A stretch of 64,000 nt of DNA, taken from contig NZ_JANTPU010000001.1 in the NCBI RefSeq assembly GCF_024752025.1, positions 1,426,001 to 1,490,000 of the forward strand. Direction: 5' to 3'. Positions within the stretch are counted from its first letter, which is position 1. Every line of letters starts with the position of its first letter. This document shows positions 1 through 10,167 of the stretch, one piece after another. Source of the stretch: Pseudidiomarina sp. CB1. GTDB taxonomy: Bacteria; Pseudomonadota; Gammaproteobacteria; Enterobacterales; Alteromonadaceae. The notes below the pieces were generated by a model. The model saw only the letters and a list, made by a program, of their open reading frames with translations, was not told where the DNA came from and searched no databases. Made by a program: the position numbers and the translations under genes.

Positions 1-816
1 ACGTCTGGGATTGTCAGCGCATTGGGTCGCAGTGGTTTAGGCATCGAAGAAATTGAAAACTTTATTCAAACCGATGCTGCGATTAACAGCGGTAACTCTG
101 GTGGAGCCCTAGTTACGCTTGACGGCAAGCTAATTGGCATCAACACCGCGATCTTGGGTCCTAATGGTGGCAATATCGGAATCGGTTTCGCAATTCCATC
201 GGACATGATGGAAGCCCTCGTGCAACAACTTATCGAGTTTGGCGAAGTACGGCGCGGCGTGCTCGGCGTGCGCGGTAACGACTTGACCCCTGACATTGCC
301 AAAGCGTTGAATCTAGATGCCAACCAAGGTGCCTTTATTGCCGAAGTCGTGCCCGATAGCGCCGCAGCCGAGGCGGGTTTGCAGTCAGGTGACGTTATCA
401 CTGCTGTTAATGGCGAAAAAGTTCGTAGCTTTGCTGATTTAAGTGCCCGGGTAAAAACCTTAGGCGTCGGTAAACCTTTTGACATCACCGTGTTACGGGA
501 CGGCGACAAACGTACTTTTGAAGTCACCTTGTCGGCCGATGAAACCGCAGTTGAAGCTGAGCAGTTACACCCCGCACTGCAAGGTGCAACGTTGGCGCCA
601 AGTGATGGCGGCGGTATCACCATCACCGAACTTGAAGAGGGTTCAATGGCTGCGCGTTACGGCTTGCGTAAAGACGATGTTATCGTTGCCGTGAATCGTA
701 AACCGGTAAACTCGGTGAGCGAATTACGCTCTGCACTCGACAGTGCGGACGGTGTCGTAGCATTAAATATTCGCCGCGGAAATTCATCGCTCTACCTTGT
801 TTTACGTGGTGGTTAA
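1..816 (+). CDS. degQ: DegQ/DegP-type periplasmic serine protease (5' partial)
   Basis: The window opens inside this gene, so only the last 271 codons are seen and the start is missing. The visible part begins shortly before the catalytic serine loop (GNSGG at about residues 31-35 of the fragment) and continues through two PDZ domains (roughly 85-180 and 190-271). Two PDZ domains mark HtrA proteases of the DegP/DegQ type, which degrade and chaperone misfolded proteins in the periplasm. The catalytic His and Asp would lie off the left edge. It is followed by a good terminator and then degS in the same direction, the usual degQ-degS order. DegQ rather than DegP is inferred from this neighbour. 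Confidence 0.93.
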   Translation, partial: TSGIVSALGRSGLGIEEIENFIQTDAAINSGNSGGALVTLDGKLIGINTAILGPNGGNIGIGFAIPSDMMEALVQQLIEFGEVRRGVLGVRGNDLTPDIAKALNLDANQGAFIAEVVPDSAAAEAGLQSGDVITAVNGEKVRSFADLSARVKTLGVGKPFDITVLRDGDKRTFEVTLSADETAVEAEQLHPALQGATLAPSDGGGITITELEEGSMAARYGLRKDDVIVAVNRKPVNSVSELRSALDSADGVVALNIRRGNSSLYLVLRGG

Positions 817-859
817 CCCCATCTACAAAGAAGCATCAAAAATCACAGCGCACATTGAT

Positions 860-891
860 AAGGCAGCCTCGTAGGGGCTGCCTTCTTTTTT
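860..891 (+). terminator. Rho-independent terminator after degQ
   Basis: A perfect 9-bp stem (AAGGCAGCC at 860-868 and GGCTGCCTT at 876-884) with a 7-base loop is followed by CTTTTTT. It lies 43 bases after the degQ stop and separates degQ from degS transcription. Confidence 0.9.
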
Positions 892-942
892 GCAGAAGTG
901 GTATGCTTTTGCTTATTACAATAAATCGAATGGACATCTCAC

Positions 943-1992
943 ATGCAGCAACGCTCATCCAGTCATTGGCTTCGTTATCTTTTGCGCTCGATTGCACTTG
1001 GACTCGTCGTTGCTGCTGTAGTCATTTGGGTGCAACCCTACATTAGCGCTTGGCAAGCCAACCGCGCTGCGCCTGAGCAGCCCGTCAGTTTTGCTAAAGC
1101 CGTCAATCGCGCAGCTCCCGCAGTGGTGAATATTTATAGTCTGTCAGAGGTTCGCGGCTCCTATTACAATCGACGCCCAAATACCGTGTTGCGGCTTGGC
1201 TCTGGCATCATTATGGATAACGTTGGTCACGTACTTACCGCTGCCCACGTGGTCGCCAATGTCAGCAGCATCCAAGTTGCCCTGCAAGATGGTCGACAAA
1301 CCAGTGCCCAGGTTATTGGTTCAGATCCCATCACAGATCTAGCCGTTTTACGTATTGAGCTCGATAACTTACCGGTCATCCCACAAGATCAACAGCTACG
1401 TGCAAGTGTCGGCGATGTGGTACTGGCCATCGGCAACCCCCTGAACCTTGGCCAAACCATAACTCAGGGAATTATTAGTGCAACCGGTGGTCGCATGGGC
1501 GTGATTAATAGCCATGCCGATTTATTGCAAATGGACGCAGTGATTAATGAGGGTGCCTCAGGCGGCGCTTTAGTCAATAGCGAAGGCTACCTTGTCGGGA
1601 TTAATAATGCGCAATTCCGCGGTCCAGCAGGTCAGGGAGTCGAGGGTATTTACTTTGCAGTTCCTTACGCACTCGCCTATGACATCATGACCAAGTTGAT
1701 TGAAGAAGGTGAAGTGGTTCGTGGTTACCTAGGCGTGAATACGGGCGACCGCCCACAAACCCAACAACAACCAGGCATTCTCGTCACTGGCGTCGATAGC
1801 AATAGTCCAGCCGAACGCGCAGGATTACGTGCCGAGGACTACATTATTGAAATCGCCGGTGAACCCATTGCCTCTTCGCAAGAAGGTCTTGCGCTGATTT
1901 CCAATACAGCTCCAGGAACGGAACTCGAAGTGCGGTTCATCCGTGGTAATGAAGAACTCACCACCACGGTAACCATTAGCAAATTGCGCTAG
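943..1992 (+). CDS. degS: DegS-type membrane-anchored serine protease
   Basis: This 349-residue HtrA protease has one N-terminal membrane segment (about residues 9-30), a trypsin-like domain and a single PDZ domain (about 255-345). That layout is typical of DegS, the inner-membrane protease that senses misfolded porins and cuts anti-sigma factor RseA to start the sigma-E response. Catalytic His (TAAHVV) and Asp (ITDLAVL) are present. The serine loop reads GASGG rather than the usual GNSGG, and the residue two before the conserved Asp of that segment (QMDAVIN) also departs from QTDA. It follows degQ after a terminator, so probably has its own promoter. The Shine-Dalgarno sequence is weak. Its 3' end is 12 bases from that of convergent murA. 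Confidence 0.92.
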   Translation: MQQRSSSHWLRYLLRSIALGLVVAAVVIWVQPYISAWQANRAAPEQPVSFAKAVNRAAPAVVNIYSLSEVRGSYYNRRPNTVLRLGSGIIMDNVGHVLTAAHVVANVSSIQVALQDGRQTSAQVIGSDPITDLAVLRIELDNLPVIPQDQQLRASVGDVVLAIGNPLNLGQTITQGIISATGGRMGVINSHADLLQMDAVINEGASGGALVNSEGYLVGINNAQFRGPAGQGVEGIYFAVPYALAYDIMTKLIEEGEVVRGYLGVNTGDRPQTQQQPGILVTGVDSNSPAERAGLRAEDYIIEIAGEPIASSQEGLALISNTAPGTELEVRFIRGNEELTTTVTISKLR

Positions 1993-2004
1993 TGAACTTG
2001 GCGC

Positions 2005-3276
<1,272 letters not shown>

Positions 3277-3534
3277 TTAACTCAACATTGCGAGTTTTTT
3301 CTCGCGTTGCCACTCGGTCGGTGTGTAGGTTTTAATGGATACAGCATGCAGTTCGCCGCTCGCAATAAGTTTTTTAAGAGGTGCATAGACCGTTTGCTGC
3401 TTCTTGACGCGGCTCATGTCAGCAAAAATCTCACTTACTGCGGTAATGTTCGCATGACTGCCTTCGACTTTCACCAGTAAATCATCGAGCTCAAGTGCGT
3501 CTTGCAGTCGTTGTTGAATATCGTCGGTTGTCAT
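3277..3534 (-). CDS. ibaG: BolA-family protein IbaG
   Basis: This 85-residue protein belongs to the BolA family and sits between mlaB and murA exactly where ibaG (yrbA) lies in E. coli. BolA-like proteins pair with monothiol glutaredoxins to bind iron-sulfur clusters; IbaG is linked to acid tolerance and iron-sulfur handling. The C-terminal half has the BolA-type segment LHAVSIKTYTPTEW with the conserved HAVSIKT-like helix-turn region that carries the cluster-ligand histidine. The assignment to IbaG rather than BolA itself rests mainly on position in the operon. Confidence 0.9.
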   Translation of the reverse strand: MTTDDIQQRLQDALELDDLLVKVEGSHANITAVSEIFADMSRVKKQQTVYAPLKKLIASGELHAVSIKTYTPTEWQREKKLAMLS

Positions 3535-3563
3535 GAATCTCTGTTCTTCTCGTGTTCGGAATT

Positions 3564-3857
3564 TTATATCGCCAAGAGGTCAGTAGCGCCACTAACATCG
3601 ACAATGGCTTTAAACTGTTGACTCGGTTTCGAGATCGTTAGTTCACACTGCTTTTCTAATAAGTATTTCTTGAGCTGCAACAGCATAGCAACACCAGCCG
3701 AATCAACATGCTCAAGCGCTGCCAAGTCGACAGTTAACTGTTGCTCACCTTGGTGCCACTGCGCACGCTCTTGCCACGCCTGTGGCACAGTTGCGCGCGT
3801 AAGCTCACCGCTAAAGATGAGCTTACCGTCATGCTGTTGCCAAGCAAACCCTGTCAT
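3564..3857 (-). CDS. mlaB: MlaB, STAS-domain subunit of the Mla lipid transporter
   Basis: A 97-residue STAS-domain protein that binds the ATPase MlaF and stabilises the inner-membrane MlaFEDB complex. The key STAS segment HVDSAGVAMLLQL, with the serine-glycine turn, is present at about residues 52-64. I place the start at the ATG at 3857, one base past the mlaC stop (3859), with an AAGGGC Shine-Dalgarno inside the end of mlaC; a longer frame reaching to 3938 would run deep into mlaC and lacks STAS-like sequence. Translation is probably coupled to mlaC. Confidence 0.9.
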   Translation of the reverse strand: MTGFAWQQHDGKLIFSGELTRATVPQAWQERAQWHQGEQQLTVDLAALEHVDSAGVAMLLQLKKYLLEKQCELTISKPSQQFKAIVDVSGATDLLAI

Positions 3858-3858
3858 C

Positions 3859-4521
3859 CTAGCTTTGCCCTTCTTGATACGGTTGAATTGGATCTTGCGA
3901 CTTCTCACGTAACAGTTCAATCGTGCCATCGATACCACGGCTACGGATCACCGAAGAGATTTCTGCCGCTTTACTGTTCAACAAGCTGACACCTTCGACC
4001 ACCAAGTCGTAGGCTTTCCACAAACGCTCGTCATCGTCGTAGCGCAATTTAAAATCCAAACGAATCGGTGGGCGACCTTCTTCGATGAGACGCGTATTCA
4101 CTTCAACCATGCGATCCTCTGGGCCCAGCTCACGCGCACGCTCAAATTCAAACTGATGTTTGTTTTCGTCGTATTGGGTAAAAGCACGGCCATAAGTGGC
4201 AATCAAATACTCACGAAATACCGCATAGAATTGCTGCCGCTGTTCGGCTGTCGTATCTTTAAGGTTGCGCCCGAGCACACGTTTTGCGGCGTAAGTAGAA
4301 TCAACGTAAGGCATCAACTCCTCACGAATAATCTCACGCAAATAATCCAAATCTTCATCGATTTTAGGTCGATCATTGGCGATGCGCTCAGCCGTTTTAT
4401 TCGCCACACGCTCAAGCAATGTATAAGGATTTTCATCGCGCACCACATCGGAGTTCGCTTTTGCAACTCCTCCGGTGACCACCAACAACGCTGTCAACAT
4501 CAATGCCGATAAAGTTTTCAT
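3859..4521 (-). CDS. mlaC: MlaC, periplasmic phospholipid-binding protein
   Basis: A 220-residue secreted protein with a clear signal peptide (cleavage near AKA-NS at about residue 22). MlaC carries phospholipid through the periplasm between the outer-membrane MlaA complex and inner-membrane MlaFEDB, keeping the outer leaflet free of misplaced phospholipid. The segment YVDSTYAAKRVLGRN and the following helical region match the family pattern. An AAGGAG ribosome site lies 6 bases before the ATG. It sits in the standard order between mlaD (9-base gap) and mlaB. Confidence 0.95.
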   Translation of the reverse strand: MKTLSALMLTALLVVTGGVAKANSDVVRDENPYTLLERVANKTAERIANDRPKIDEDLDYLREIIREELMPYVDSTYAAKRVLGRNLKDTTAEQRQQFYAVFREYLIATYGRAFTQYDENKHQFEFERARELGPEDRMVEVNTRLIEEGRPPIRLDFKLRYDDDERLWKAYDLVVEGVSLLNSKAAEISSVIRSRGIDGTIELLREKSQDPIQPYQEGQS

Positions 4522-4530
4522 AATGACTCC

Positions 4531-4998
4531 TTAGTCATTGCCTTGGCTAAACAAGAATTGGCCAATCAAATCTTCGAGTACCAAGGCCGATTTTGTATCG
4601 TGGATATAATCCCCGTCATCCAACATTTCAACGGTATCGTCAATAAATCCTGGGCTTAGGCCAATGTACTGCTCGCCTAACAAACCTGACGTTAGAATTG
4701 AGACCGATGAAGTATCCGAAAATTCATCGTAATCTTTGCTAATCGTCATTTCGACCAACGGCTCATAATAATCACCGTCCAGAGTGATTTTGCTCACTCG
4801 ACCAACAACAACGCCACCTACTTTAACTGGAGAACGCTCTTTCAGACCACCAATGTTGTCGAACTTTGCATATAATTTATAAGTTTCACCATTACTGGAA
4901 AAATTCGTGTTCGCTGCACGAAGCCCCAAAAACAACAGTGCCAACACGCCAATAATGACAAAAAAACCAACTGCTAACTGCGTATTTCTTGATTCCAT
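4531..4998 (-). CDS. mlaD: MlaD, MCE-domain subunit of the Mla transporter
   Basis: A 155-residue protein with one N-terminal membrane segment (about residues 9-26) and a single MCE domain (about 38-118). MlaD forms a hexameric ring on the periplasmic face of MlaFEDB that passes lipid between MlaC and the MlaE permease. The MCE core pattern of short strands around GLKERSPVKVGGVVVGRV is easily seen. Length is slightly shorter than E. coli MlaD (183), the difference lying in the C-terminal tail. Six bases separate it from mlaE. Confidence 0.96.
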   Translation of the reverse strand: MESRNTQLAVGFFVIIGVLALLFLGLRAANTNFSSNGETYKLYAKFDNIGGLKERSPVKVGGVVVGRVSKITLDGDYYEPLVEMTISKDYDEFSDTSSVSILTSGLLGEQYIGLSPGFIDDTVEMLDDGDYIHDTKSALVLEDLIGQFLFSQGND

Positions 4999-5004
4999 AA
5001 CTAT

Positions 5005-5781
5005 TTATCCAAACATGAGTGCAGTGAGAACAAAATCGAGACCTAGGACCGCTAAGGATGCAGTCACCACCGTTGACGTTGTCGCGCGACTAATACCTAC
5101 CGAGGTGGGTACACAGTGATAACCCTTGTGCAGGGCAATCCAAGTCACTACGAATGCAAAAACTAAACTTTTGATAATGCCATTGAGAATATCTTGTCCC
5201 CACTCGACATTAGCTTGCATGACCGACCAAAATGCACCGTCATCGACGCCCAACCAACGCACACCGACTAAATAACCGCCGTAAATGCCGACCGCCGAAA
5301 AAATCAGCGCCAGCAATGGCATACTGTAAAAGCCAGCCCAAAAGCGCGGTGAAATCACACGGCGTAATGGATCAACGGCCATCATCTCCAAGCTCGATAA
5401 TTGCTCAGTTGCTTTCATCAGACCAATTTCGGCCGTCAACGCAGAGCCAGCGCGCCCAGCAAATAATAATGCGGTGACCACTGGGCCTAACTCACGCAGC
5501 AGTGACAAAGCGACCATCGGGCCCAAGCTTTGCTCAGCCCCAAAATCAACCAGAATGGTATAGCCTTGTAGGCCCAAAACCATCCCGATAAACAAGCCAC
5601 TTACGACAATAATAATGAGCGACAGTACGCCAACGGAATACATTTGCTGCATCAGCAAAGGCCATGATTTACGTAACTGTGGTTTACCAATTAGCGCTCG
5701 CAGCAACATCACCATGGCTTGGCCAGCGCCAGCAATGCTATCCAGCACTGCTTTGCCCAAGCCTGCAATTCTATCCAGCAT
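5005..5781 (-). CDS. mlaE: MlaE, permease subunit of the Mla transporter
   Basis: A 258-residue integral membrane permease with about five hydrophobic spans that forms the lipid channel core of MlaFEDB. The conserved segment around [18 protein letters not shown] is present. I choose the ATG at 5781, preceded by AAGGAG at a good distance and giving an 11-base overlap with mlaF; an upstream start at 5802 would lengthen the overlap and lacks a better ribosome site. Coupled translation with mlaF is likely. Confidence 0.95.
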   Translation of the reverse strand: MLDRIAGLGKAVLDSIAGAGQAMVMLLRALIGKPQLRKSWPLLMQQMYSVGVLSLIIIVVSGLFIGMVLGLQGYTILVDFGAEQSLGPMVALSLLRELGPVVTALLFAGRAGSALTAEIGLMKATEQLSSLEMMAVDPLRRVISPRFWAGFYSMPLLALIFSAVGIYGGYLVGVRWLGVDDGAFWSVMQANVEWGQDILNGIIKSLVFAFVVTWIALHKGYHCVPTSVGISRATTSTVVTASLAVLGLDFVLTALMFG

Positions 5782-6610
5782 GAGACTCTCCTTGCTGCGC
5801 ACCTAAAATCTCTTCGGCTAGGCTTGGCGCACGATAATGGAAAGGCACCGGGCCATCAGCCTCACCGGAAAGGAATTGGTGGATTAAAGGATCATCGGAG
5901 TTCTTTAATTCTTCCGGAGACCCTTCAGCGACCACTTTCTTGTCCGCAATAATCACGACTTTGTCGGCAATGGTTAATACTTCTGCTACGTCATGGGTGA
6001 CCACCACACTGGTCAAGCCTAATGAGTTATTCAACGATTTAATCAATTTGACGATAACACCCATGGAAATCGGATCTTGCCCCGCGAAAGGCTCATCGTA
6101 CATGATCAATTCGGGGTCAAGCGCGATGGCCCGTGCTAAAGCTGCACGCCGCGCCATGCCACCTGACAATTCCGCAGGCATGAGATGCCGGGCACCACGC
6201 AAGCCGACCGCTTCGAGCTTCATCAGCACGATGGTTTCAATGATTTCTTCGCTGAGTTTACTGTGTTCGCGCAACGGAAAAGCAATATTGTCGTACACCG
6301 ACATGTCGGTGAACAAAGCGCCACTCTGGAACAACATACTCATGCGTTTACGTTGCTCATAAAGATGGCTACGTGATAACTCGGGGATGTTGTAACCCGC
6401 GAATTCGATAGTGCCGCGTTGCGGTTTGAGTTGACCGCCGATAAGCCGCAGCAAAGTTGTCTTACCGATACCGCTGGGCCCCATGATCGCCGTTATCTTA
6501 CCGCGCGGGATCCGCAAACTGAGGCCTTTATAGACCTGATGCGCACCGTAACTGTGCGCAAAGTCCAGATTTTCGATGACAATAAGATCATCCATCTGAG
6601 CGCTTGTCAT
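5771..6610 (-). CDS. mlaF: MlaF, ATPase subunit of the Mla transporter
   Basis: A 279-residue ABC ATPase that powers the Mla phospholipid transporter from the cytoplasmic face. Walker A (GPSGIGKTT, about residues 44-52), the ABC signature (LSGGMARR) and Walker B (LIMYDEPF) are all intact, and the switch histidine lies in VVTHDVAEV. It is the first gene of the leftward mlaFEDCB-ibaG-murA operon, with an AAGGAAG Shine-Dalgarno 8 bases before the ATG. Its promoter must lie in the 179-base gap shared with divergent kdsD. Confidence 0.96.
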   Translation of the reverse strand: MTSAQMDDLIVIENLDFAHSYGAHQVYKGLSLRIPRGKITAIMGPSGIGKTTLLRLIGGQLKPQRGTIEFAGYNIPELSRSHLYEQRKRMSMLFQSGALFTDMSVYDNIAFPLREHSKLSEEIIETIVLMKLEAVGLRGARHLMPAELSGGMARRAALARAIALDPELIMYDEPFAGQDPISMGVIVKLIKSLNNSLGLTSVVVTHDVAEVLTIADKVVIIADKKVVAEGSPEELKNSDDPLIHQFLSGEADGPVPFHYRAPSLAEEILGAQQGESHAG

Positions 6611-6789
6611 AGCAGGTTCTTCCTTCCGTTTCCGACCGCCTAGTTTACCTGAAAACGAGGGGTTTCCCTAGCCGCTAGCGGTAAAATTTGTGACAAATCA
6701 TTCACTGTAAGCAGTTTTACGTCTGCATTTGCAGAATCGATCGGTTATGATTGCACTATTGCTACTTGATAGTCGATATAAGGTTAAGC

Positions 6790-7770
6790 ATGACAGCGGC
6801 AAAAACAGACACTTTCACTTCGCTTGCGGCCTCGGTTCTCGATATTGAAGCACGCTCAATCAGCGACTTGAAACGCTTTTTAGATGACACCTTTACTCAG
6901 GCCTGTGAATACCTTCTGGCCTGTAAAGGACGTGTCATTGTGATCGGCATGGGTAAATCCGGGCATATTGGCGGAAAAATTGCCGCCACCCTTGCTTCGA
7001 CAGGTACGCCCGCGTTTTTCGTTCACCCTGGTGAAGCCAGCCATGGCGACTTGGGGATGATCACCGCCGATGACGTGGTGTTAGCGATATCGAATTCCGG
7101 CGAAACTGGCGAAGTCCTAAGTATTGCCCCGCTTATCAAACGCCGCGGTGCCCACCTGATCAGTATGACCGGGAACCCGCAATCGACGCTCGCAGAATTA
7201 GCCGACGTACATATTTGTATCGCCGTAGAGCAAGAAGCATGCCCGCTTGGTTTAGCCCCCACTTCATCGACCACCGCTACGCTCGCGATGGGCGACGCTT
7301 TGGCTGTCGCACTGCTGCATGCACGTGGATTTACTGCAGATGACTTTGCTATGTCGCACCCTGGCGGTAGCTTGGGTCGACGTTTATTACTGCACATTCA
7401 CGACGTTATGCATAGTGGCGAGCGCATGCCGTTGGTGACTGAACAGGCGACGCTAAGTGAGGCCTTGCTCGAAATGTCACGTAAAGGATTGGGGATGACC
7501 GGCGTGGTTGATGATCAACAACAACTCGTTGGCGTGTTTACCGACGGTGACTTACGCCGTATTTTGGACCAACGCATTGATGTGCATCAAGCCGCAATAA
7601 CCCAAGTGATGACCCGCAACCCCATCACAATTAGTGCTGACGTGCTTGCAGCCGAAGGCCTTAAACTGATGGAAGACAAAAAGATTAATGGTCTTTTCGC
7701 CGTGGATCGTGACGGTACAGTGCGCGGCGCCTTGAACATGCATGATCTGTTAAAAGCAGGGGTAATGTAA
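6790..7770 (+). CDS. kdsD: D-arabinose 5-phosphate isomerase KdsD
   Basis: KdsD converts ribulose 5-phosphate to arabinose 5-phosphate, the first step to Kdo of the LPS inner core. The 326-residue protein has an N-terminal SIS sugar-isomerase domain (about 40-175, with GMGKSGHIGGKI and SNSGETGEV) and two C-terminal CBS domains (about 205-325). The ATG at 6790 has an AAGG ribosome site just upstream; a TTG start at 6751 would add 13 residues that look non-coding. It opens the long rightward operon to ptsO. The shared upstream gap contains a small perfect palindrome, CCGCTAGCGG, of unknown role at 6672-6681. Confidence 0.95.
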   Translation: MTAAKTDTFTSLAASVLDIEARSISDLKRFLDDTFTQACEYLLACKGRVIVIGMGKSGHIGGKIAATLASTGTPAFFVHPGEASHGDLGMITADDVVLAISNSGETGEVLSIAPLIKRRGAHLISMTGNPQSTLAELADVHICIAVEQEACPLGLAPTSSTTATLAMGDALAVALLHARGFTADDFAMSHPGGSLGRRLLLHIHDVMHSGERMPLVTEQATLSEALLEMSRKGLGMTGVVDDQQQLVGVFTDGDLRRILDQRIDVHQAAITQVMTRNPITISADVLAAEGLKLMEDKKINGLFAVDRDGTVRGALNMHDLLKAGVM

Positions 7771-8330
7771 TGACGCAAGCAACCGTCAGTACCTGGTACG
7801 GCGACATTAGTGAATCGCTGTTCGCCAGCCTTCAAGCGATCCGCCTTGTGATATGCGATGTCGATGGCGTCTTTTCCGATGGCCGTATTTATCTAGGTAA
7901 CGACGGCGAAGAGCTGAAAAGTTTTCACACTCGCGATGGCTTTGGCGTCAAGGCATTACTTGCCAATAACGTGCAGGTAGCGGTAGTTACCGGACGCCGC
8001 TCCGCGATCGTTGAGCAACGTATGCAAGCGCTTGGCGTGAAAGATATTTTTCAAGGCACCACCGAAAAGCTTGCGGTGTACCAAAAACTCGCCGAGAAAT
8101 ACCAACTCAAAGACAGCGCCATTGCCAGTATTGGCGATGACGTGCCTGATGTTGTCATGATTCAACGTGCAGGTGTCGGCGTGGCCCCTCAAGACGCGCA
8201 TCCGTGGGTGCAGCAGCAAGCCGATTATGTAACCAGCATGAGTGGTGGCTTTGGCGCTGTGCGTGAGTTAAGTGACTTGATTCTACTTAGCCAAGGCCAC
8301 TTGCAACTGCAAGGTGGAGTCAGTCTATGA
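7770..8330 (+). CDS. kdsC: KDO-8-phosphate phosphatase KdsC
   Basis: A 186-residue HAD-type phosphatase (class C0, no cap domain) that removes phosphate from Kdo 8-phosphate. HAD motif I is DVDGVFSDG with both catalytic aspartates; motif II is VVTGRRS and the motif III/IV region includes GDDVPDV. Length matches E. coli KdsC (188). The start overlaps the kdsD stop by one base (TAATG), implying translational coupling. It is followed by lptC with a 4-base ATGA overlap. Confidence 0.96.
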   Translation: MTQATVSTWYGDISESLFASLQAIRLVICDVDGVFSDGRIYLGNDGEELKSFHTRDGFGVKALLANNVQVAVVTGRRSAIVEQRMQALGVKDIFQGTTEKLAVYQKLAEKYQLKDSAIASIGDDVPDVVMIQRAGVGVAPQDAHPWVQQQADYVTSMSGGFGAVRELSDLILLSQGHLQLQGGVSL

Positions 8331-8896
8331 ACCGCCAATTAGGTTGGATCCTCGCTATTTTATTTTTGCTCGGTGCCTTGCTCATCTGGCGGCCGTTCGA
8401 TCAAGCCGAAGATGCCGGAGACAGCGACCTCTTTCAGGAAGTGCCACCGGATTTTATTGCCGAAGGCTTACGCACGCGTGTTTACAACACTGACGGCGAG
8501 CTTATCCATCGCATCAATGCAACCAAAATGACCCATTACAGTCCAATTGGTTTAACTGAGCTCATGGCCCCGCAATACCAAGTGCGTGTGGCGGGAAATC
8601 AGAGTGAGTGGCAGGTCGTCGCTGAGCAAGGCTCATTTTATGACGACAAAACGCTAGTACTTGAACGCGACATCGTGATCACTCACATGACCGACAATGA
8701 CTATTTAGAGCGTGTTGAAACCAACTATCTGACCATCGATACCCTTGCTGAAACGATGAGCACTGACGAACCAGTTACCATTTATGGGCGCAACTTTTTA
8801 GTCCGTGGTAATGGTATGATTGCCGACTTGAATGCCGAAACATTGGAATTGAATGAACATGTACAAACCACTTACAAACGTACGCAACAGCCTTAA
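8327..8896 (+). CDS. lptC: LptC, LPS export system inner-membrane component
   Basis: A bitopic inner-membrane protein of 189 residues with one N-terminal membrane helix (about 5-20) and a periplasmic beta-jellyroll domain. LptC receives LPS from LptB2FG and hands it to LptA in the trans-periplasmic bridge. Position between kdsC and lptA and the weak, beta-rich sequence match the family. It overlaps kdsC by ATGA and lptA by 44 bases. Confidence 0.93.
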   Translation: MNRQLGWILAILFLLGALLIWRPFDQAEDAGDSDLFQEVPPDFIAEGLRTRVYNTDGELIHRINATKMTHYSPIGLTELMAPQYQVRVAGNQSEWQVVAEQGSFYDDKTLVLERDIVITHMTDNDYLERVETNYLTIDTLAETMSTDEPVTIYGRNFLVRGNGMIADLNAETLELNEHVQTTYKRTQQP

Positions 8897-9431
8897 GCAT
8901 TACTTCACGTATTATGCGCTGGCAACACTGCTATTAGGCTGTGTCATGAGTCCCAGCGCTTTTGCGCAGGGCAAAGCTGACTTTGAACAGAACATCGAGG
9001 TTGACTCGGAACGTGACTGGTTTGATATTCAAAACAAAATTGCCGTGTTCGAAGAGAATGTCGTCATCACCCAAGGCACGCTGCGCATCACCGCCGACCA
9101 CCTTGAAGTAGCGGAAAATAGCGAGACGGGATCGCGCAGCTTTACTGCGGAAGGAAGCCCAGCCACCTATCAGCAAGAGCTGGAAGACGGCAACATTATT
9201 CGCGCCGAAGCCGCGATGATTCGCTATGACGAAAACGCCCAAGTGCTTACCATGTCAGGTGACGTCAAAGTAACGCAAGCAGGCAGCCAAATTCAGGGCC
9301 ATGAGATTGTTTATAACTTCGCGACGCAGCAAATGCGTGCAATTCGCGGCGAAGACGAAAGCGATCGCGTGACGACTATTTTCCAGCCAAGTAAAAAGAA
9401 CGAAGACGATAATGAGCCAATTAACCGTTGA
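8853..9431 (+). CDS. lptA: LptA, periplasmic LPS transport protein
   Basis: A 192-residue secreted protein with a signal peptide (cleavage after SAFA at about residue 38) and an OstA-like beta-jellyroll domain that polymerises into the LPS bridge between LptC and LptD. The repeating segments such as [12 protein letters not shown] and [12 protein letters not shown] are typical. Starts at 8853 or at the ATG two codons later (8859) are both possible, and either gives an unusually long n-region and a roughly 40-base overlap with lptC. lptB begins 20 bases before its stop. Confidence 0.94.
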   Translation: MNMYKPLTNVRNSLKHYFTYYALATLLLGCVMSPSAFAQGKADFEQNIEVDSERDWFDIQNKIAVFEENVVITQGTLRITADHLEVAENSETGSRSFTAEGSPATYQQELEDGNIIRAEAAMIRYDENAQVLTMSGDVKVTQAGSQIQGHEIVYNFATQQMRAIRGEDESDRVTTIFQPSKKNEDDNEPINR

Positions 9432-10137
9432 ACATCTAGCAAAAGCCTATAAAAAACGGCAAGTCGTCAAAGACGTCAGTCTTACCGTAGAGTCGGGCAA
9501 AGTCATCGGTCTGCTGGGTCCAAATGGTGCAGGTAAAACGACGACGTTTTATATGATTGTCGGTCTCGTCAATCATGACAAAGGTCGCATTTTACTCGAT
9601 GACAATGACATCTCGTTGTTGCCGATGCACGAGCGTGCACGCAAGGGAATCGGCTATTTGCCGCAAGAGTCATCTATTTTTCGCAAGCTTACCGTACGCG
9701 ACAATATTCTCGCCATTCTCGAAACACGCAAAGATCTCGACAATAACGGCCGCGAAGAAAAGCTTGATGAATTACTCGAAGAATTTCACATCGGTCACAT
9801 CGCCAACAGCTTGGGTATGAGTCTCTCAGGTGGTGAACGTCGACGCGTAGAAATCGCTCGCGCCCTAGCGGCAGAGCCTGAATTTATTCTCCTCGACGAG
9901 CCTTTCGCTGGGGTCGACCCCATTTCTGTTATCGACATCAAGAAAATCATCGAACATCTTCGCCAGCGCGGTATTGGCGTCCTGATCACCGATCACAATG
10001 TACGTGAAACCCTCTCCGTTTGTGAGCATGCCTATATTGTTAGCCATGGGGAGTTGATCGCACAGGGGGACGCCCATACTATTTTAAGTAACCAGCAGGT
10101 GAAAGACGTCTATCTAGGCGACCAATTCACTCTGTAG
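9412..10137 (+). CDS. lptB: LptB, ATPase of the LPS exporter
   Basis: A 241-residue ABC ATPase, the motor of LptB2FG that extracts LPS from the inner membrane. Walker A is GPNGAGKTT (about residues 37-45), the signature [17 protein letters not shown]-type segment and Walker [14 protein letters not shown] are intact, and the switch histidine is in ITDHNVRE. The length equals E. coli LptB (241). Overlap with lptA indicates coupling. LptF and LptG are not in this window. Confidence 0.97.
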   Translation: MSQLTVEHLAKAYKKRQVVKDVSLTVESGKVIGLLGPNGAGKTTTFYMIVGLVNHDKGRILLDDNDISLLPMHERARKGIGYLPQESSIFRKLTVRDNILAILETRKDLDNNGREEKLDELLEEFHIGHIANSLGMSLSGGERRRVEIARALAAEPEFILLDEPFAGVDPISVIDIKKIIEHLRQRGIGVLITDHNVRETLSVCEHAYIVSHGELIAQGDAHTILSNQQVKDVYLGDQFTL

Positions 10138-10167
10138 CCGCGTTGACCAACCCGTAGGTGGTGCTTA

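Noticed and set aside
66-626. Open frame of 186 codons on the minus strand across degQ
   Set aside because: It lies wholly antisense to a well-conserved protease, has Ser/Pro/Ala-rich random-looking composition and no ribosome site; it is a shadow of GC-biased codons.
6672-6681. Palindrome CCGCTAGCGG between mlaF and kdsD as an operator
   Set aside because: Short, single copy and not matching a regulator site I know; noted with kdsD but not called.
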